Source of the DNA: Fictibacillus terranigra
Lineage (GTDB): Bacteria; Bacillota; Bacilli; Bacillales; Fictibacillaceae
Length of the DNA stretch: 64,000 nt
Assembly: GCF_030412265.1 (NCBI RefSeq)
Contig: NZ_JAUHLN010000002.1
Span: forward strand, 496,001 to 560,000
Direction of reading: 5' to 3'
The translations under genes were made by a program, and so were the position numbers. The notes below the pieces were generated by a model that searched no databases, was not told the origin of the DNA, and saw only the letters and a program-made list of their open reading frames with translations. This document shows positions 1 through 8,905 of the stretch, one piece after another; position 1 is the first letter of the stretch, and each line of letters begins with the position of its first letter.

Positions 1-64
1 TACACATTTTATTTCACATTTTAACATACTTCCCGCTAATAGAAAGCTATTTTTAATGAATTGC

Positions 65-652
65 TCAGCCGTTCATCCTGAGTACAGGCTGCAGCTGTTT
101 TCCTTCGAGTGCAGCTTCTACTGTTTCAAGCAGATATTCCATATGTGCGACGAGTGAATTTTGCTTGTTTACAGGGTCATCCTGGCCAAACGGCACAAAA
201 TAAATGTTCTTGGCCGCCATCAGCCTCATAATATTCACACCATTTAACCCAAGTCCGTCATTTGTTGAGATCCCGAGTACGACAGGCGATTGATTCCGCA
301 TCGTAGCTTTCGCTGCCATCAGAACAGGAGAATCAGTCATCGCATTGGCGAACTTACTGATGGAATTGCCTGTCAAAGGGGCGATGATCATACAATCCAA
401 TGGTGTCTTCGGGCCAAATGGCTCAGCTTTAACGATAGAATTTACGGGTTCAATCCCCGTAAGCTCTGAAATTTTCCTTAGCCAGTCTTCACCCTCGCCA
501 AACCGTGTATCCGTGTTTTGTACGGTGTGAGTCACAAAGGGTGTAACTTTCGCCCCTTCATCAATCAACCTTTTAATCTCAGGATAAACGGCGTCGTACG
601 TACAATGAGAACCAGTTAAGCCAAAACCAATGTGTTTTCCATTGACTTTCAT
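65..652 (-). CDS. spoVFB (dpaB): Dipicolinate synthase subunit B (flavoprotein subunit)
   Basis: Second subunit of dipicolinate synthase, which makes dipicolinic acid from the lysine-pathway intermediate in the mother cell late in sporulation; the product loads the spore core with calcium. The 195-residue protein has the flavoprotein-like N-terminus (GFGLTGSHCTYDA near residues 9-21) and the APLTGNSISKFANAMTDSP segment typical of the family. The ATG at 652 overlaps the dpaA stop by one base (TGATG), so the two are translationally coupled; a TTG one codon upstream is less likely. In B. subtilis asd, dapG and dapA follow; here the window ends first. Identification is by family motifs and gene order. 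Confidence 0.95.
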   Translation of the reverse strand: MKVNGKHIGFGLTGSHCTYDAVYPEIKRLIDEGAKVTPFVTHTVQNTDTRFGEGEDWLRKISELTGIEPVNSIVKAEPFGPKTPLDCMIIAPLTGNSISKFANAMTDSPVLMAAKATMRNQSPVVLGISTNDGLGLNGVNIMRLMAAKNIYFVPFGQDDPVNKQNSLVAHMEYLLETVEAALEGKQLQPVLRMNG

Positions 653-1551
653 CAAGGTTTCCCCTTTCGATTAACCATTTCTTCCTTTATTAATTGGGAA
701 AGGACATTGCCGAGAATCTGTCCAGCCGTTTTCGGTGCCACAATGCCCGGCAATCCTGGTGCAAGGAGTGCTTTAATGCCCCTTTTTTCAGCATACTTAA
801 AATCAGTTCCGCCAGGCTTAGAAGCCAGATCAATGATCAGTGTATGAGTTGGCATTTTGGAGATAATGTCTGACGTCACAATTTGAAATGGAATGGTATT
901 AATGCAAACATCCGTATCAATCACTTCTTTTTTCAAATCATCGAGATAAAAAGGAATAAAACCCATCTCACTGATCCGTGCTAAATGTTCCGGTTTTCTT
1001 GCGCCAACTTTCACTCTTGCTCCAAGTGCTGCAAAAGCTCTTGCCACACTCATGCCCACACGGCCGAATCCTAAAACAACCGTGTTTGACTTATGGATGG
1101 TTGTATCGGTGTTTTGAATCACCATCATCAGGGTGCCTTCCACAGTCGGAATACTGTTGTAGATGGCTACATCATCCCTTTCGAAGAGCTGGGTGTGCCC
1201 CCGTCCGCTTTCAGCTATGATGCCGTTCAGGTACTTATTCGTTATACCTGAATATACATGGCAATGCTCAGGGGTCTGCTTTAAATGCGAAGAAGTAATT
1301 ACAATGCTTTTATTTGAGAAAATGGTATCAATCTCGCCATTCGGACCCGTGCCATTCACCGGCAGCACAATAAAATCTAATTTGGCAAAATCAACTTCTC
1401 CCATATCCATTTTCGAAGCTCCGGTAAACCCGTGATCCAGCTGATCAAACCCAACCAGCACAAGGTTGGCGCCTTGTTCAGTAAGCTTGCGGATCACTTC
1501 CAGCTGTCTGGCATCACCGCCAAATATGGCAATTTGCAAGTCAGTTAACAT
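652..1551 (-). CDS. spoVFA (dpaA): Dipicolinate synthase subunit A
   Basis: Catalytic dehydrogenase-like subunit of dipicolinate synthase, working with the dpaB product in the mother cell. The 299-residue protein has an N-terminal domain opening with IAIFGGDARQLEVI and a Rossmann dinucleotide-binding motif, VLGFGRVGMSVARAFAALGA, near residues 159-178. The C-terminal part ends in the conserved LAPGLPGIVAPKTAGQI stretch. The ATG is preceded by a good ribosome site (GGGGAGGAAGC). A sigma-K-like promoter lies about 65 bp upstream, which fits mother-cell expression. Length and motifs match the Bacillus protein. Confidence 0.96.
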   Translation of the reverse strand: MLTDLQIAIFGGDARQLEVIRKLTEQGANLVLVGFDQLDHGFTGASKMDMGEVDFAKLDFIVLPVNGTGPNGEIDTIFSNKSIVITSSHLKQTPEHCHVYSGITNKYLNGIIAESGRGHTQLFERDDVAIYNSIPTVEGTLMMVIQNTDTTIHKSNTVVLGFGRVGMSVARAFAALGARVKVGARKPEHLARISEMGFIPFYLDDLKKEVIDTDVCINTIPFQIVTSDIISKMPTHTLIIDLASKPGGTDFKYAEKRGIKALLAPGLPGIVAPKTAGQILGNVLSQLIKEEMVNRKGKP

Positions 1552-1615
1552 GCTTCCTCCCCTTTCTCTGTTGCTCCTAAAAAACAGGGGAAATCCTTGT
1601 TCATGTTCGCAACAC

Positions 1616-1644
1616 CATCATATGATTCCTTTGCCTAGATGGTG
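1616..1644 (-). promoter_or_regulatory. Candidate sigma-K promoter of the dpaA-dpaB operon
   Basis: Reading the minus strand there is CACC (1641-1644), a 16-base spacer, then CATATGATG (1616-1624). This resembles the sigma-K consensus (AC-containing -35, CATA-N3-TA -10) with one mismatch at the last -10 base. It lies 65 bp ahead of the dpaA ATG, and spoVFA is a known sigma-K gene in B. subtilis. The 200 bp upstream holds the mlpA terminator and no gene. Confidence 0.55.
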
Positions 1645-1806
1645 ACTCTCATTAATCGGCAGCAACAGTATTCAAACCCTTTATTTTCATTCTTGCTTTG
1701 CGATTCTTCTCATTTACCTCAACAGTATATTCAAAATTACAAACGGGGATTGGTTAGACAACCTAATGACAAGCCCGAATTTAACAGTTTCCTATGAAAA
1801 AGACAT

Positions 1807-1833
1807 AAAAAAACCTGCAGCATATGCTGCAGG
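1807..1833 (-). terminator. Rho-independent terminator after mlpA
   Basis: A perfect 20-base palindrome, CCTGCAGCAT/ATGCTGCAGG (1814-1833), is followed on the minus strand by a run of seven T (1813-1807). It starts five bases past the mlpA stop codon and separates mlpA from the sporulation genes dpaA-dpaB. Confidence 0.9.
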
Positions 1834-1837
1834 CGTC

Positions 1838-3076
1838 TTATTGCAATCCTTTAGGCAGATCACCTGTCGGGCTGACCAAGGATGCGGAACATTCATTGTC
1901 AAAAATTCGATGAATCAATGTATCTACGCTTTCTTTTGATACAGCATCGATGAGCTGCACCATTTCATCAAGAGAACGGTGATAGTTAAGAATCAATTCA
2001 TTCTTACCGTTTCTGCTCATTCTGCTGTTCGTACTCTCAAGGCTGAGCATGAGGCTTCCTTTGATCTGTTCTTTTGAATTCATTAGCTCTTTGTCCGAAA
2101 TACCTTTATCTTTAAGTTCATCTACGATCATACCAACCGTATTATACAGTTCATCGAGCTGACCTGGAGCGGTTCCTCCATATATGGTAAACAGCCCGTT
2201 GTCCCGGTACGCAGAGTGGTAAGAAAAAACGGAATAAGCGAGGCCTCTCTGCTCACGGACTTCCTGAAACAGCCTGCTGCTCATACTTGAACCAAAAATA
2301 TTATTTAAAACGATCAGGGAGAACGTATCGGGATCTTTCAATGACAGTCCAGGGAATCCAAGACACAGATGGGCTTGTTCTGTTTCTTTTTTCCTTGCCA
2401 GCTTCTCACTATGAAACACGGGAGCCTGGAGGCTTGAATGAGCTGGCGTGCCGCTATAGCCTCCGAACAGGTTCTCTACCTCTTTTATAAAACCTTCATC
2501 TACGTTCCCGGCTACAGAGACAACAACGTTCTCTGGTGTATAGTAATCTGCCATATAATCGCGGAGCGTCTTGCCGTTAAACGTATTCAGCGTATTTTCT
2601 GTTCCAAGGATCGGGTATCCAAGAGAATGCTGATGAAAGCTAGCTCTGCTTAATAGATCATGAACAATGTCATCAGGTGTATCTTCATACATTTTTATCT
2701 CTTCAAGAACGACGTTTTTCTCTTTCAAAAGCTCCTGTTCATCGAATGTAGAGTTGAAGAACATATCGGAAAGGACATTCAGGGCTCTGGGAGCATGGGT
2801 ATCAAGAACCTTTGCGTAGTAGCATGTATATTCTTTTGAAGTGAACGCATTGACCTGACCGCCAATGCTGTCAAATGATTCTGCGATTTCCCTGGCGCTT
2901 CGGGATGTTGTCCCCTTGAAGAACATGTGCTCCAAAAAGTGGGATACTCCATTGTTTTCGGGAACTTCAAACCGTGATCCAGTACCAATCCAAACACCGA
3001 TGGCAACTGAACGTACGGTTGGAATCTTTTCCAAGACGACTCTTACGCCGTTTGGACACGAATGTCTAATAATCAA
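1838..3076 (-). CDS. mlpA: M16-family zinc metalloprotease (MlpA/YmxG)
   Basis: Cytoplasmic insulinase/processing-peptidase-like (M16B) zinc protease; the B. subtilis homologue affects extracellular protease levels. The 412-residue protein has the inverted zinc motif HFLEH (His46, Glu49, His50) and a downstream acidic stretch (EEIKMYEDTPDD) expected to supply the third zinc ligand, followed by the second, inactive-type M16 domain with LCLGFPGLS and a GSSMSSRLFQEVREQRGLAYSV segment. The start is TTG at 3076, chosen because AGGAGG sits 8 bases upstream and the N-terminus then aligns with homologues. It has its own promoter upstream and terminator downstream. Confidence 0.95.
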   Translation of the reverse strand: MIIRHSCPNGVRVVLEKIPTVRSVAIGVWIGTGSRFEVPENNGVSHFLEHMFFKGTTSRSAREIAESFDSIGGQVNAFTSKEYTCYYAKVLDTHAPRALNVLSDMFFNSTFDEQELLKEKNVVLEEIKMYEDTPDDIVHDLLSRASFHQHSLGYPILGTENTLNTFNGKTLRDYMADYYTPENVVVSVAGNVDEGFIKEVENLFGGYSGTPAHSSLQAPVFHSEKLARKKETEQAHLCLGFPGLSLKDPDTFSLIVLNNIFGSSMSSRLFQEVREQRGLAYSVFSYHSAYRDNGLFTIYGGTAPGQLDELYNTVGMIVDELKDKGISDKELMNSKEQIKGSLMLSLESTNSRMSRNGKNELILNYHRSLDEMVQLIDAVSKESVDTLIHRIFDNECSASLVSPTGDLPKGLQ

Positions 3077-3128
3077 ACTTGTTTCCTCCTAGCTGTAATC
3101 CATCTCGATCAACTGTTTTCATAGGAAC

Positions 3129-3157
3129 AATATACCATTAACATACCTATCATACAA
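3129..3157 (-). promoter_or_regulatory. Candidate sigma-A promoter of mlpA
   Basis: On the minus strand TTGTAT (3152-3157), a 17-base spacer, then TATATT (3129-3134) preceded by TGG, giving an extended -10. It lies in the 86 bp gap between ylxY and mlpA, about 50 bp ahead of the mlpA TTG start. Confidence 0.6.
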
Positions 3158-3162
3158 CAATG

Positions 3163-4146
3163 TTATTTCACTGCAGTTTTCGTGATCAAGCGTGTCTCGT
3201 CCAACAGGCCGGACACGGTTCCGATCGCATAGCCCTTGGCTTTAATGCCTTCGATCATCCGTTTAAGGCCATCAGCAGTGGATGAGGTTGGATGCATCAG
3301 GACCATCGCACCTGGATGGACTTTCCTTATCACAGATTCTGCCATCCTGCCGGGCTCCGGCTTTCTCCAATCCACGGTGTCCACACTCCAGAGGATCGTT
3401 TTCATCTTCTGTTCTGCAGCAATTTTGATAACATCATCCCGGTAGCTTCCGCTTGGCGGAGCAAACCACTTAGGAATGTTTTTCTTGCCCAGTGTCGCTT
3501 CAATCACTCGATTTGTGCTCGATAGCTCTTCTCTGATCCGCTCGTTGGTCATTCTCTTAAGATCGGGGTGTGTATACGCATGATTTCCGATCTCATGGCC
3601 CTCATCCAATATCATTTTTGCCAGGCTCGGGTTTTTCTTCACCCATGATCCATCAAGAAAAAACGTTGAATGAACATGTGCTTCCTTCATCGTTTTAAGC
3701 AGTTTCGGCAGATATTCGTTGCCCCAAGCGACATTGACCAGCAGGCTTACCATCGGTTTTTCAGGATTTCCCTTATAGATCGGTGAAGGCGGCAGGTCAT
3801 TCAGTTTTACCTTCGGAGGAATTTGCTTGTATACAAGTTTTTTATCATCAATGGTTTTAGAACCTCTCATCTTTTTATAAGAAGCGTCGACGTCCAGTTC
3901 AACGCCATTGTAACCCGGTACCGCTTTCCACACCCGGTCAACCGCTGCATTCACCGGCGCTTTGTTTACCTCACCAGCTTTTTTCTGAAGCTGATCATAT
4001 AAACTGTTGCCCTGCATTTTAGAAACAGCGGCCGTTTGTGCTTTCATGCTTTGCAAATAAGTGGAGGTGAACGGGTTTTGCACCGTCCCGACGGTTACAC
4101 CAACTATTAGAATCACCATACCCACATGCAGAAGATTTCTTTTCAT
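3163..4146 (-). CDS. ylxY: Sporulation-type polysaccharide deacetylase family protein YlxY
   Basis: NodB-fold carbohydrate esterase 4 protein of the YlxY sporulation subfamily; exact substrate unknown. The start is the ATG at 4146, preceded by AGGAGGGG; it gives a 327-residue protein with a signal or anchor segment (MKRNLLHVGMVILIVGVTVG). The NodB domain covers about residues 130-315, with the metal-binding H-x3-H motif in EIGNHAYTHPDL, a LWSVDTVDW segment and the late MVLMHPT motif. The first NodB motif, normally TFDDG, reads VNVAWGNE, so the catalytic-base and metal Asp pair is missing. Activity is therefore uncertain. Placement between pnp and mlpA matches B. subtilis. Confidence 0.92.
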   Translation of the reverse strand: MKRNLLHVGMVILIVGVTVGTVQNPFTSTYLQSMKAQTAAVSKMQGNSLYDQLQKKAGEVNKAPVNAAVDRVWKAVPGYNGVELDVDASYKKMRGSKTIDDKKLVYKQIPPKVKLNDLPPSPIYKGNPEKPMVSLLVNVAWGNEYLPKLLKTMKEAHVHSTFFLDGSWVKKNPSLAKMILDEGHEIGNHAYTHPDLKRMTNERIREELSSTNRVIEATLGKKNIPKWFAPPSGSYRDDVIKIAAEQKMKTILWSVDTVDWRKPEPGRMAESVIRKVHPGAMVLMHPTSSTADGLKRMIEGIKAKGYAIGTVSGLLDETRLITKTAVK

Positions 4147-4218
4147 TGAACTCCCCTCCTGTAGAAAGGGTATGTCCATCACAGGCTTGTTAGAACATTG
4201 TCCGACTGTTTAAAGGCA

Positions 4219-4246
4219 TAAAAAAAACCGGTGTAACCGGTTTTTT
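4219..4246 (-). terminator. Rho-independent terminator of pnp
   Basis: An 8-bp inverted repeat AAACCGGT/ACCGGTTT with a 3-base loop (4225-4243) is flanked by an A run on the left and a T run on the right, so it could stop transcription in both directions. On the minus strand it follows pnp and overlaps its stop codon. Confidence 0.85.
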
Positions 4247-6365
4247 ATTGTTCACTATTCTTTTGTTCCTGTTCTTTCTTCTGCTCTTTTAAAACCGTTT
4301 TGCGGGAAAGGTTTACCCGTCCTTGATTATCGATCTCTGTAACTTTGACGCGGATCACATCGCCCAATTTCACAACGTCTTCCACTTTTCCGATTCGCTC
4401 TTCTGCAAGCTCAGAAATATGAACCAGTCCGTCTTTTCCAGCGAACAATTCAACGAAAGCACCGAACTTTTCAATTCGTTTTACTTTGCCGTCGTAATAC
4501 TCCCCGACTTGGACCTCACGGACGAGATCAGCAATAATTTTTTGAGCTTTCTCGTTCATTGCCTGATCAGCAGAAGCGATGAATACCGTACCATCTTGTT
4601 CGATATCAATCTTAACGCCTGTTTCTTCAATAATCTTATTGATGACTTTTCCGCTCGGCCCGATTACATCTCTGATCTTGTCAGGATTGATTTTCATGGT
4701 AATGATCTTAGGCGCATAAGCTGATAGCTGTTTTCGAGGCTGATCCAAAGTTTCCAGCATGGAAGAGAGAATGTGCAGGCGGCCATCTTTCGCTTGAGTT
4801 AACGCCTGTTCCAAAATTTCACGGTTGATACCGGAAATCTTTATATCCATTTGCAGGGCGGTTACACCTTTTGCAGTACCCGCTACTTTGAAGTCCATAT
4901 CCCCCAGGTGGTCTTCCATTCCTTGAATGTCTGTTAGAACAGTCACATCTTCTCCGTCACTGACCAAACCCATCGCAATTCCAGCAACTGGTGCTTTTAT
5001 CGGAACACCAGCATCCATCATAGCAAGGGTACTCGCACAGATGCTCGCCTGTGACGTTGATCCGTTGGATTCAAGAACTTCTGAAACAAGACGGATTGTA
5101 TACGGGAAGGATTCCTCAGAAGGAATAACAGCCTCTAGGGCACGTTCTCCAAGGGCTCCGTGTCCGATTTCCCTTCGTCCCGGACCTCTCATGAAACCTG
5201 TCTCACCTACACTGAAAGGAGGGAAGTTATATTGGTGCATGAAGCGTTTTGACTCTTCTACTCCCAATCCGTCAAGCACCTGAACATCCCCAAGGGCTCC
5301 GAGTGTACACACACTTAATGCTTGCGTTTGTCCACGGGTGAACAGACCGGAACCGTGAGTACGTGCCAGCAGGCTGACATCTGAAGACAGAGGACGGATC
5401 TCATTGCTCTTTCTTCCATCAGGACGGATTTTTTCTTTAAGAATCAAGCGGCGGACTTCTCCTTTTATGAGAAGCTGAAGAACTTCCTTCGCTTCGTCCA
5501 CTTTTTCTTCGTCTGTTTCTTCGTAATTCGCAACTACTCTATTTTTCAATTCATCAAGAGCGGCCTGACGTTCCTGTTTATCAAAAACACTGACAGCCGC
5601 GGTTAGATCAGCCCCAATAAAGCTGCGAATCTCTTCAACCAGTTCTTGGTCGACTTGATGAAGCTGAACTTCCATTTTTTCTTTTCCGACCTCTTCCACA
5701 ATCTTTTCCTGGAACGCAATCAGCTTTTTGATTTCTTCATGAGCAAACATGATCGCTTCAAGCATTACTTCTTCGGGAACTTCTTTCGCCCCTGCTTCTA
5801 CCATGTTGATTGCTTCCTTCGTTCCTGCAACAACGAGGCTAATATCACTTTTCTCGTTCTCTTCAACCGTAGGATTCACTACAAACTTATCATCCACCCG
5901 GCCTACTGTTACACCGGCAATCGGCCCTTCAAACGGAATGTTTGAGATGGAAAGCGCAAGAGATGAGCCGATCATTGCGGCCATTTCTGAAGAACAGTTC
6001 TGATCCACACTCATTACCGTGCTGACAACCTGTACTTCATTACGGAATCCATCGGCGAACAGCGGGCGGATCGGGCGGTCGATCAGACGGCTTGCGAGAA
6101 TCGCTTTCTCACTCGGACGTCCTTCACGTTTAATAAAACCGCCCGGGATTTTCCCGACAGCGTAAAGGCGTTCTTCATAGTTGACTGTTAAAGGAAAAAA
6201 GCTTAAATTCTTAGGCTCTTTCGATGCAACGGCTGTTGAAAGCACAGCTGTGTCGCCATAACGGACGAATACGGCTCCGTTTGCCTGTTTTGCAAGATTT
6301 CCGATTTCAAAAGACAGTTCTCTGCCTGCCCAGTCCATAGAAAAAATACGTTTCTCTTGTTCCAT
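4245..6365 (-). CDS. pnp: Polynucleotide phosphorylase (PNPase)
   Basis: Phosphorolytic 3'-5' exoribonuclease, the main RNA decay exonuclease in Bacillus. The 706-residue protein has two RNase PH domains (about 10-210 and 310-540), the second with [17 protein letters not shown] and the [11 protein letters not shown] catalytic region. A KH domain ([18 protein letters not shown]) and a C-terminal S1 domain ([15 protein letters not shown]) follow. I chose the start at MEQEKR rather than the ATG eight codons upstream because it aligns with homologues and leaves GAGAGGAG as ribosome site; spacing is rather long. The charged tail is normal. Confidence 0.97.
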   Translation of the reverse strand: MEQEKRIFSMDWAGRELSFEIGNLAKQANGAVFVRYGDTAVLSTAVASKEPKNLSFFPLTVNYEERLYAVGKIPGGFIKREGRPSEKAILASRLIDRPIRPLFADGFRNEVQVVSTVMSVDQNCSSEMAAMIGSSLALSISNIPFEGPIAGVTVGRVDDKFVVNPTVEENEKSDISLVVAGTKEAINMVEAGAKEVPEEVMLEAIMFAHEEIKKLIAFQEKIVEEVGKEKMEVQLHQVDQELVEEIRSFIGADLTAAVSVFDKQERQAALDELKNRVVANYEETDEEKVDEAKEVLQLLIKGEVRRLILKEKIRPDGRKSNEIRPLSSDVSLLARTHGSGLFTRGQTQALSVCTLGALGDVQVLDGLGVEESKRFMHQYNFPPFSVGETGFMRGPGRREIGHGALGERALEAVIPSEESFPYTIRLVSEVLESNGSTSQASICASTLAMMDAGVPIKAPVAGIAMGLVSDGEDVTVLTDIQGMEDHLGDMDFKVAGTAKGVTALQMDIKISGINREILEQALTQAKDGRLHILSSMLETLDQPRKQLSAYAPKIITMKINPDKIRDVIGPSGKVINKIIEETGVKIDIEQDGTVFIASADQAMNEKAQKIIADLVREVQVGEYYDGKVKRIEKFGAFVELFAGKDGLVHISELAEERIGKVEDVVKLGDVIRVKVTEIDNQGRVNLSRKTVLKEQKKEQEQKNSEQ

Positions 6366-6409
6366 TTCTTCTGGTACTCCTCTCGACAATAAAACAATAT
6401 TATGTCTAT

Positions 6410-6438
6410 ATTATATCCTAAACTGATCTTTCCTAAAA
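6410..6438 (-). promoter_or_regulatory. Possible sigma-A promoter of pnp
   Basis: A perfect TATAAT (6410-6415, minus strand) lies 45 bp ahead of the pnp start. The hexamer 17 bases upstream (TTTTAG) is a poor -35. It sits between the rpsO terminator and pnp, where a promoter is needed. Confidence 0.45.
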
Positions 6439-6500
6439 AGAAAAACTAGGCTTGTTCTTTCAAATTATAGCTGTTTGATTATGTATGGGTTTTTTTACAG

Positions 6501-6528
6501 AAAAAAAGCGGGAAATATTCCCGCTTTT
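6501..6528 (-). terminator. Rho-independent terminator of rpsO
   Basis: Perfect 11-bp stem AAAAGCGGGAA/TTCCCGCTTTT with a 3-base loop, followed on the minus strand by a seven-T run. It lies four bases past the rpsO stop codon. Confidence 0.92.
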
Positions 6529-6532
6529 CCGA

Positions 6533-6802
6533 TTAACGACGTAATCCAAGCTTGTTGATAAGCTCACGATAACGTGTGATATCTTTATTACGTAGATACG
6601 TTAGCAAGTTACGGCGCTTACCTACCATTTTCAAAAGACCACGGCGTGAGTGGTGATCCTTCTTGTGAGTACGTAAATGGTCATTAAGAGTGTTAATCTG
6701 CTCTGTAAGGATAGCGATCTGAACTTCTGGAGATCCAGTATCAAGATCATGCGTTTTGTACTCGCTGATCAGTTCATTTTTACGTTCTTGAGAAATTGCC
6801 AT
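6533..6802 (-). CDS. rpsO: 30S ribosomal protein S15
   Basis: Primary 16S rRNA-binding protein of the 30S platform. The 89-residue protein [12 protein letters not shown]... has the usual length and the conserved [21 protein letters not shown] and [18 protein letters not shown] segments. The open frame continues 32 codons upstream, but the real start is the ATG at 6802 with an AAAGGAGGTGAAC ribosome site. The upstream reading frame is the structured leader. Monocistronic between ribF and pnp, with its own terminator. Confidence 0.98.
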   Translation of the reverse strand: MAISQERKNELISEYKTHDLDTGSPEVQIAILTEQINTLNDHLRTHKKDHHSRRGLLKMVGKRRNLLTYLRNKDITRYRELINKLGLRR

Positions 6803-6903
6803 CCTGTTCACCTCCTTTGTTCGATAGCCCCGGCAACCTAGCATGCGTCGGTGAAATCGCGATGCCAAGCAGCGGTTACTTTGTACATTGAAGTACAAAT
6901 AAT
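6803..6903 (-). promoter_or_regulatory. Candidate S15 autoregulatory leader of rpsO
   Basis: The roughly 100-nt leader between the proposed promoter and the rpsO start is GC-rich and structured, unlike ordinary spacers here. It contains GCATGCTAGGTTGCCGGGGC close to the Shine-Dalgarno sequence, similar to rpsO leaders of other Bacillaceae, where S15 binds and represses its own translation. No folding was computed; the role is inferred from position and family knowledge. Confidence 0.5.
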
Positions 6904-6932
6904 AGATTACCTCTTTTTAAAGAATAATGCAA
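6904..6932 (-). promoter_or_regulatory. Possible sigma-A promoter of rpsO
   Basis: On the minus strand TTGCAT (6927-6932), a 17-base spacer, then TAATCT (6904-6909), in the gap between the ribF stop and the rpsO leader. The -35 is fair, the -10 weak. Confidence 0.4.
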
Positions 6933-6940
6933 GAGCCAGC

Positions 6941-7879
6941 CTACTTTTCATAAAAAAAATCTAGAGCTGCCTGTTTGTCAGCTGATATCTGCTTGACAAG
7001 ACTGTCAACCGAGTCGAATTTTTTTTCATCGCGGATCCGGGACAGCCAGTATACTTCAACCGTTTTCCCATATATGTTTGAAGAAAAATCAAAAAGGTGT
7101 ACTTCAATTGACGCCTCCCGGTCTTCATGGAAGGTCGGTTTCTTGCCGATGTTGGCGACTCCGTTATATACCGTATCACCGATCTCCACCTGAACGATAT
7201 ACACCCCGTTGGCAGGTATCAGATAGTCGTCATTGCTGCTGATGTTGGCCGTTGGAAAACCGATGGATGTCCCCCTGCTTTCACCATGGATGACCACCCC
7301 CGTTATGGAATAAGGCCTGCCCAGGTATTCAGGAATCTGATCGACGTCGCCTTCCTTGAGAAGATTACGTATCAAGGTCGAGCTTATCTTTTGGCCATGA
7401 ATATCCATTTTTTCAATGACGGTCTGGGAAAATTCTCCTTTAGCATACTCATTCATCTTGGCCATATTTCCTTTTCCAAACTTGCCATACGTATAATCGA
7501 AGCCAGCGACCACATGTCTGACGTTCAGTCCGGTCAAATATTCCTGAATAAACGTCAGTGGTGCGAGTGATGCAAATTCTTCATTGAACTCCACTAGATA
7601 AAAAATATCAATCCCCATTTCGCGAAGCAGAACTTCTTTTTTCTCCAATGGGGTTAAATAGGAAACATGCGCTTCTTTTTTCCCTAACACAACAGAAGGA
7701 TGGGGATGAAACGACATGACTGCTGAAACCGCTTTTTGTTCACGTGCAATTTTTGCTGCCGTCCCTATCACTTTTTGATGTCCTTTGTGTATGCCGTCGA
7801 AATACCCTAGAGCCATGACTGTAGGGGGGAGTTCATTTTTTTTCAGCTGGTGAGGATGTGACAGTGTAATTGTTTTCAA
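6941..7879 (-). CDS. ribF (ribC): Bifunctional riboflavin kinase / FMN adenylyltransferase
   Basis: Makes FMN and then FAD from riboflavin and ATP. The 312-residue protein has an N-terminal nucleotidyltransferase domain (ALGYFDGIHKGHQKVI, near residues 24-39, with the GxFDGxHxGH signature) and a C-terminal riboflavin kinase domain beginning about residue 185 (GRPYSITGVVIHGESRGTSIGFPTANI). The start is TTG at 7879 with AAGGTGG four bases upstream, giving MKTITLSHPHQL. It follows truB at 24 bp, as in B. subtilis, where this gene is named ribC. No FMN riboswitch is seen in front of it. Confidence 0.97.
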   Translation of the reverse strand: MKTITLSHPHQLKKNELPPTVMALGYFDGIHKGHQKVIGTAAKIAREQKAVSAVMSFHPHPSVVLGKKEAHVSYLTPLEKKEVLLREMGIDIFYLVEFNEEFASLAPLTFIQEYLTGLNVRHVVAGFDYTYGKFGKGNMAKMNEYAKGEFSQTVIEKMDIHGQKISSTLIRNLLKEGDVDQIPEYLGRPYSITGVVIHGESRGTSIGFPTANISSNDDYLIPANGVYIVQVEIGDTVYNGVANIGKKPTFHEDREASIEVHLFDFSSNIYGKTVEVYWLSRIRDEKKFDSVDSLVKQISADKQAALDFFYEK

Positions 7880-7903
7880 GAATCCACCTTCTAACTCTTT
7901 GCC

Positions 7904-8830
7904 TTACTCTACGGCTAAAATTTTTTCTGGTTTCATTAAATGCGGTTTTTCGGGATGTTTTTTATAGATGGCAAGGCATTGCCCTTTCTTATTATAAACG
8001 GCAAACGGGTTATTTTGCACACCTTTTGCCATAGGCAGAACGGCTCCGTGCTTGATTTTCCGTTCCATATCTTCATCAGCGATGATGGATTCAAAGTGTC
8101 CGATCGCTTTTTCAATGGGCAGGAACAGCTCATCCATCGTCCCGTTTTCTGCGGCTGATTCTATTTCTTCAAACGTAAAACAGTCCTTCAGTTCAAAAGG
8201 TCCTGAACCGACTCTGACTAATTTAGACATGTGGGCGGGATAGCCCAGCTTTTTGCCCATATCTACCGCGAGTGTACGTATATAAGTTCCCTTGCTGCAC
8301 TTAACAGAAAATGAGAAGCAAGGAAATGGCCCCGGAAAATTTTTTTCTTTAGAAAGAAGTTTAAGGTCGTAAATGACCGCTTCGCGGACCGGTCTTTCCA
8401 CTTCGACTCCTTCACGGGCATATTGGTACAGCTTTTTACCGTTTACTTTTACAGCAGAAAACATAGGAGGAACCTGCTGGATCACTCCTCTGAACGAATC
8501 GAAGACTTTCTCCACCTGATCAGCGGCGAACCCTCCTGGGACCTCTTCTGTTTCAACGGTGTCCCCGTGGGCATCTTCCGTCGTTGTTGAACGGCCAATC
8601 GTTGCTTCAGCTACATAGGCTTTTGGATAATCGGTCATATATTGGGCAATTTTCGTGCCTCTTCCGACACACACCGGCAAAACACCAGTCACTTCCGGAT
8701 CCAGTGTACCGGTATGCCCGACCTTTTTAGTTTTTAAAATTTTTCTTAACTTGGCCACACAGTCATGCGATGTCATTCCTGCCGGCTTTAATAAAGGCAA
8801 AACGCCCTCTGGCTGTTTTAATGCCATCAT
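7904..8830 (-). CDS. truB: tRNA pseudouridine-55 synthase TruB
   Basis: Isomerises U55 to pseudouridine in the T-arm of tRNAs. The 308-residue protein carries KPAGMTSHDCV and the catalytic segment KKVGHTGTLDPEVTGVLPVC with the nucleophilic Asp, then the YQYAREGVEVERP and KCSKGTYIRTLAVDMGKKLG motifs, with a small C-terminal PUA-like domain. Two adjacent ATG codons (8830 and 8827) are possible starts; the second has better spacing from AGGTGG. It lies between rbfA and ribF on the same strand. Confidence 0.97.
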   Translation of the reverse strand: MMALKQPEGVLPLLKPAGMTSHDCVAKLRKILKTKKVGHTGTLDPEVTGVLPVCVGRGTKIAQYMTDYPKAYVAEATIGRSTTTEDAHGDTVETEEVPGGFAADQVEKVFDSFRGVIQQVPPMFSAVKVNGKKLYQYAREGVEVERPVREAVIYDLKLLSKEKNFPGPFPCFSFSVKCSKGTYIRTLAVDMGKKLGYPAHMSKLVRVGSGPFELKDCFTFEEIESAAENGTMDELFLPIEKAIGHFESIIADEDMERKIKHGAVLPMAKGVQNNPFAVYNKKGQCLAIYKKHPEKPHLMKPEKILAVE

Positions 8831-8868
8831 CCTACCACCTTTGCGAGCCCTTGCAATTTATGTGCATC

Positions 8869-8905
8869 AAAAAAAGAGGCAGACAAACAAATGCCTGCCT
8901 ATCTC
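8869..8905 (-). terminator. Terminator at the end of rbfA
   Basis: On the minus strand AGGCAG pairs with CTGCCT around a 12-base loop and is followed by CTTTTTTT. The left side overlaps the rbfA stop codon. It would end the rimP-rbfA operon, possibly with readthrough into truB. Confidence 0.7.

Noticed and set aside
6941-7900. FMN riboswitch for the riboflavin kinase gene
   Set aside because: Only 24 bp separate truB and ribF, too short for such an element, and no conserved RFN bases are visible.
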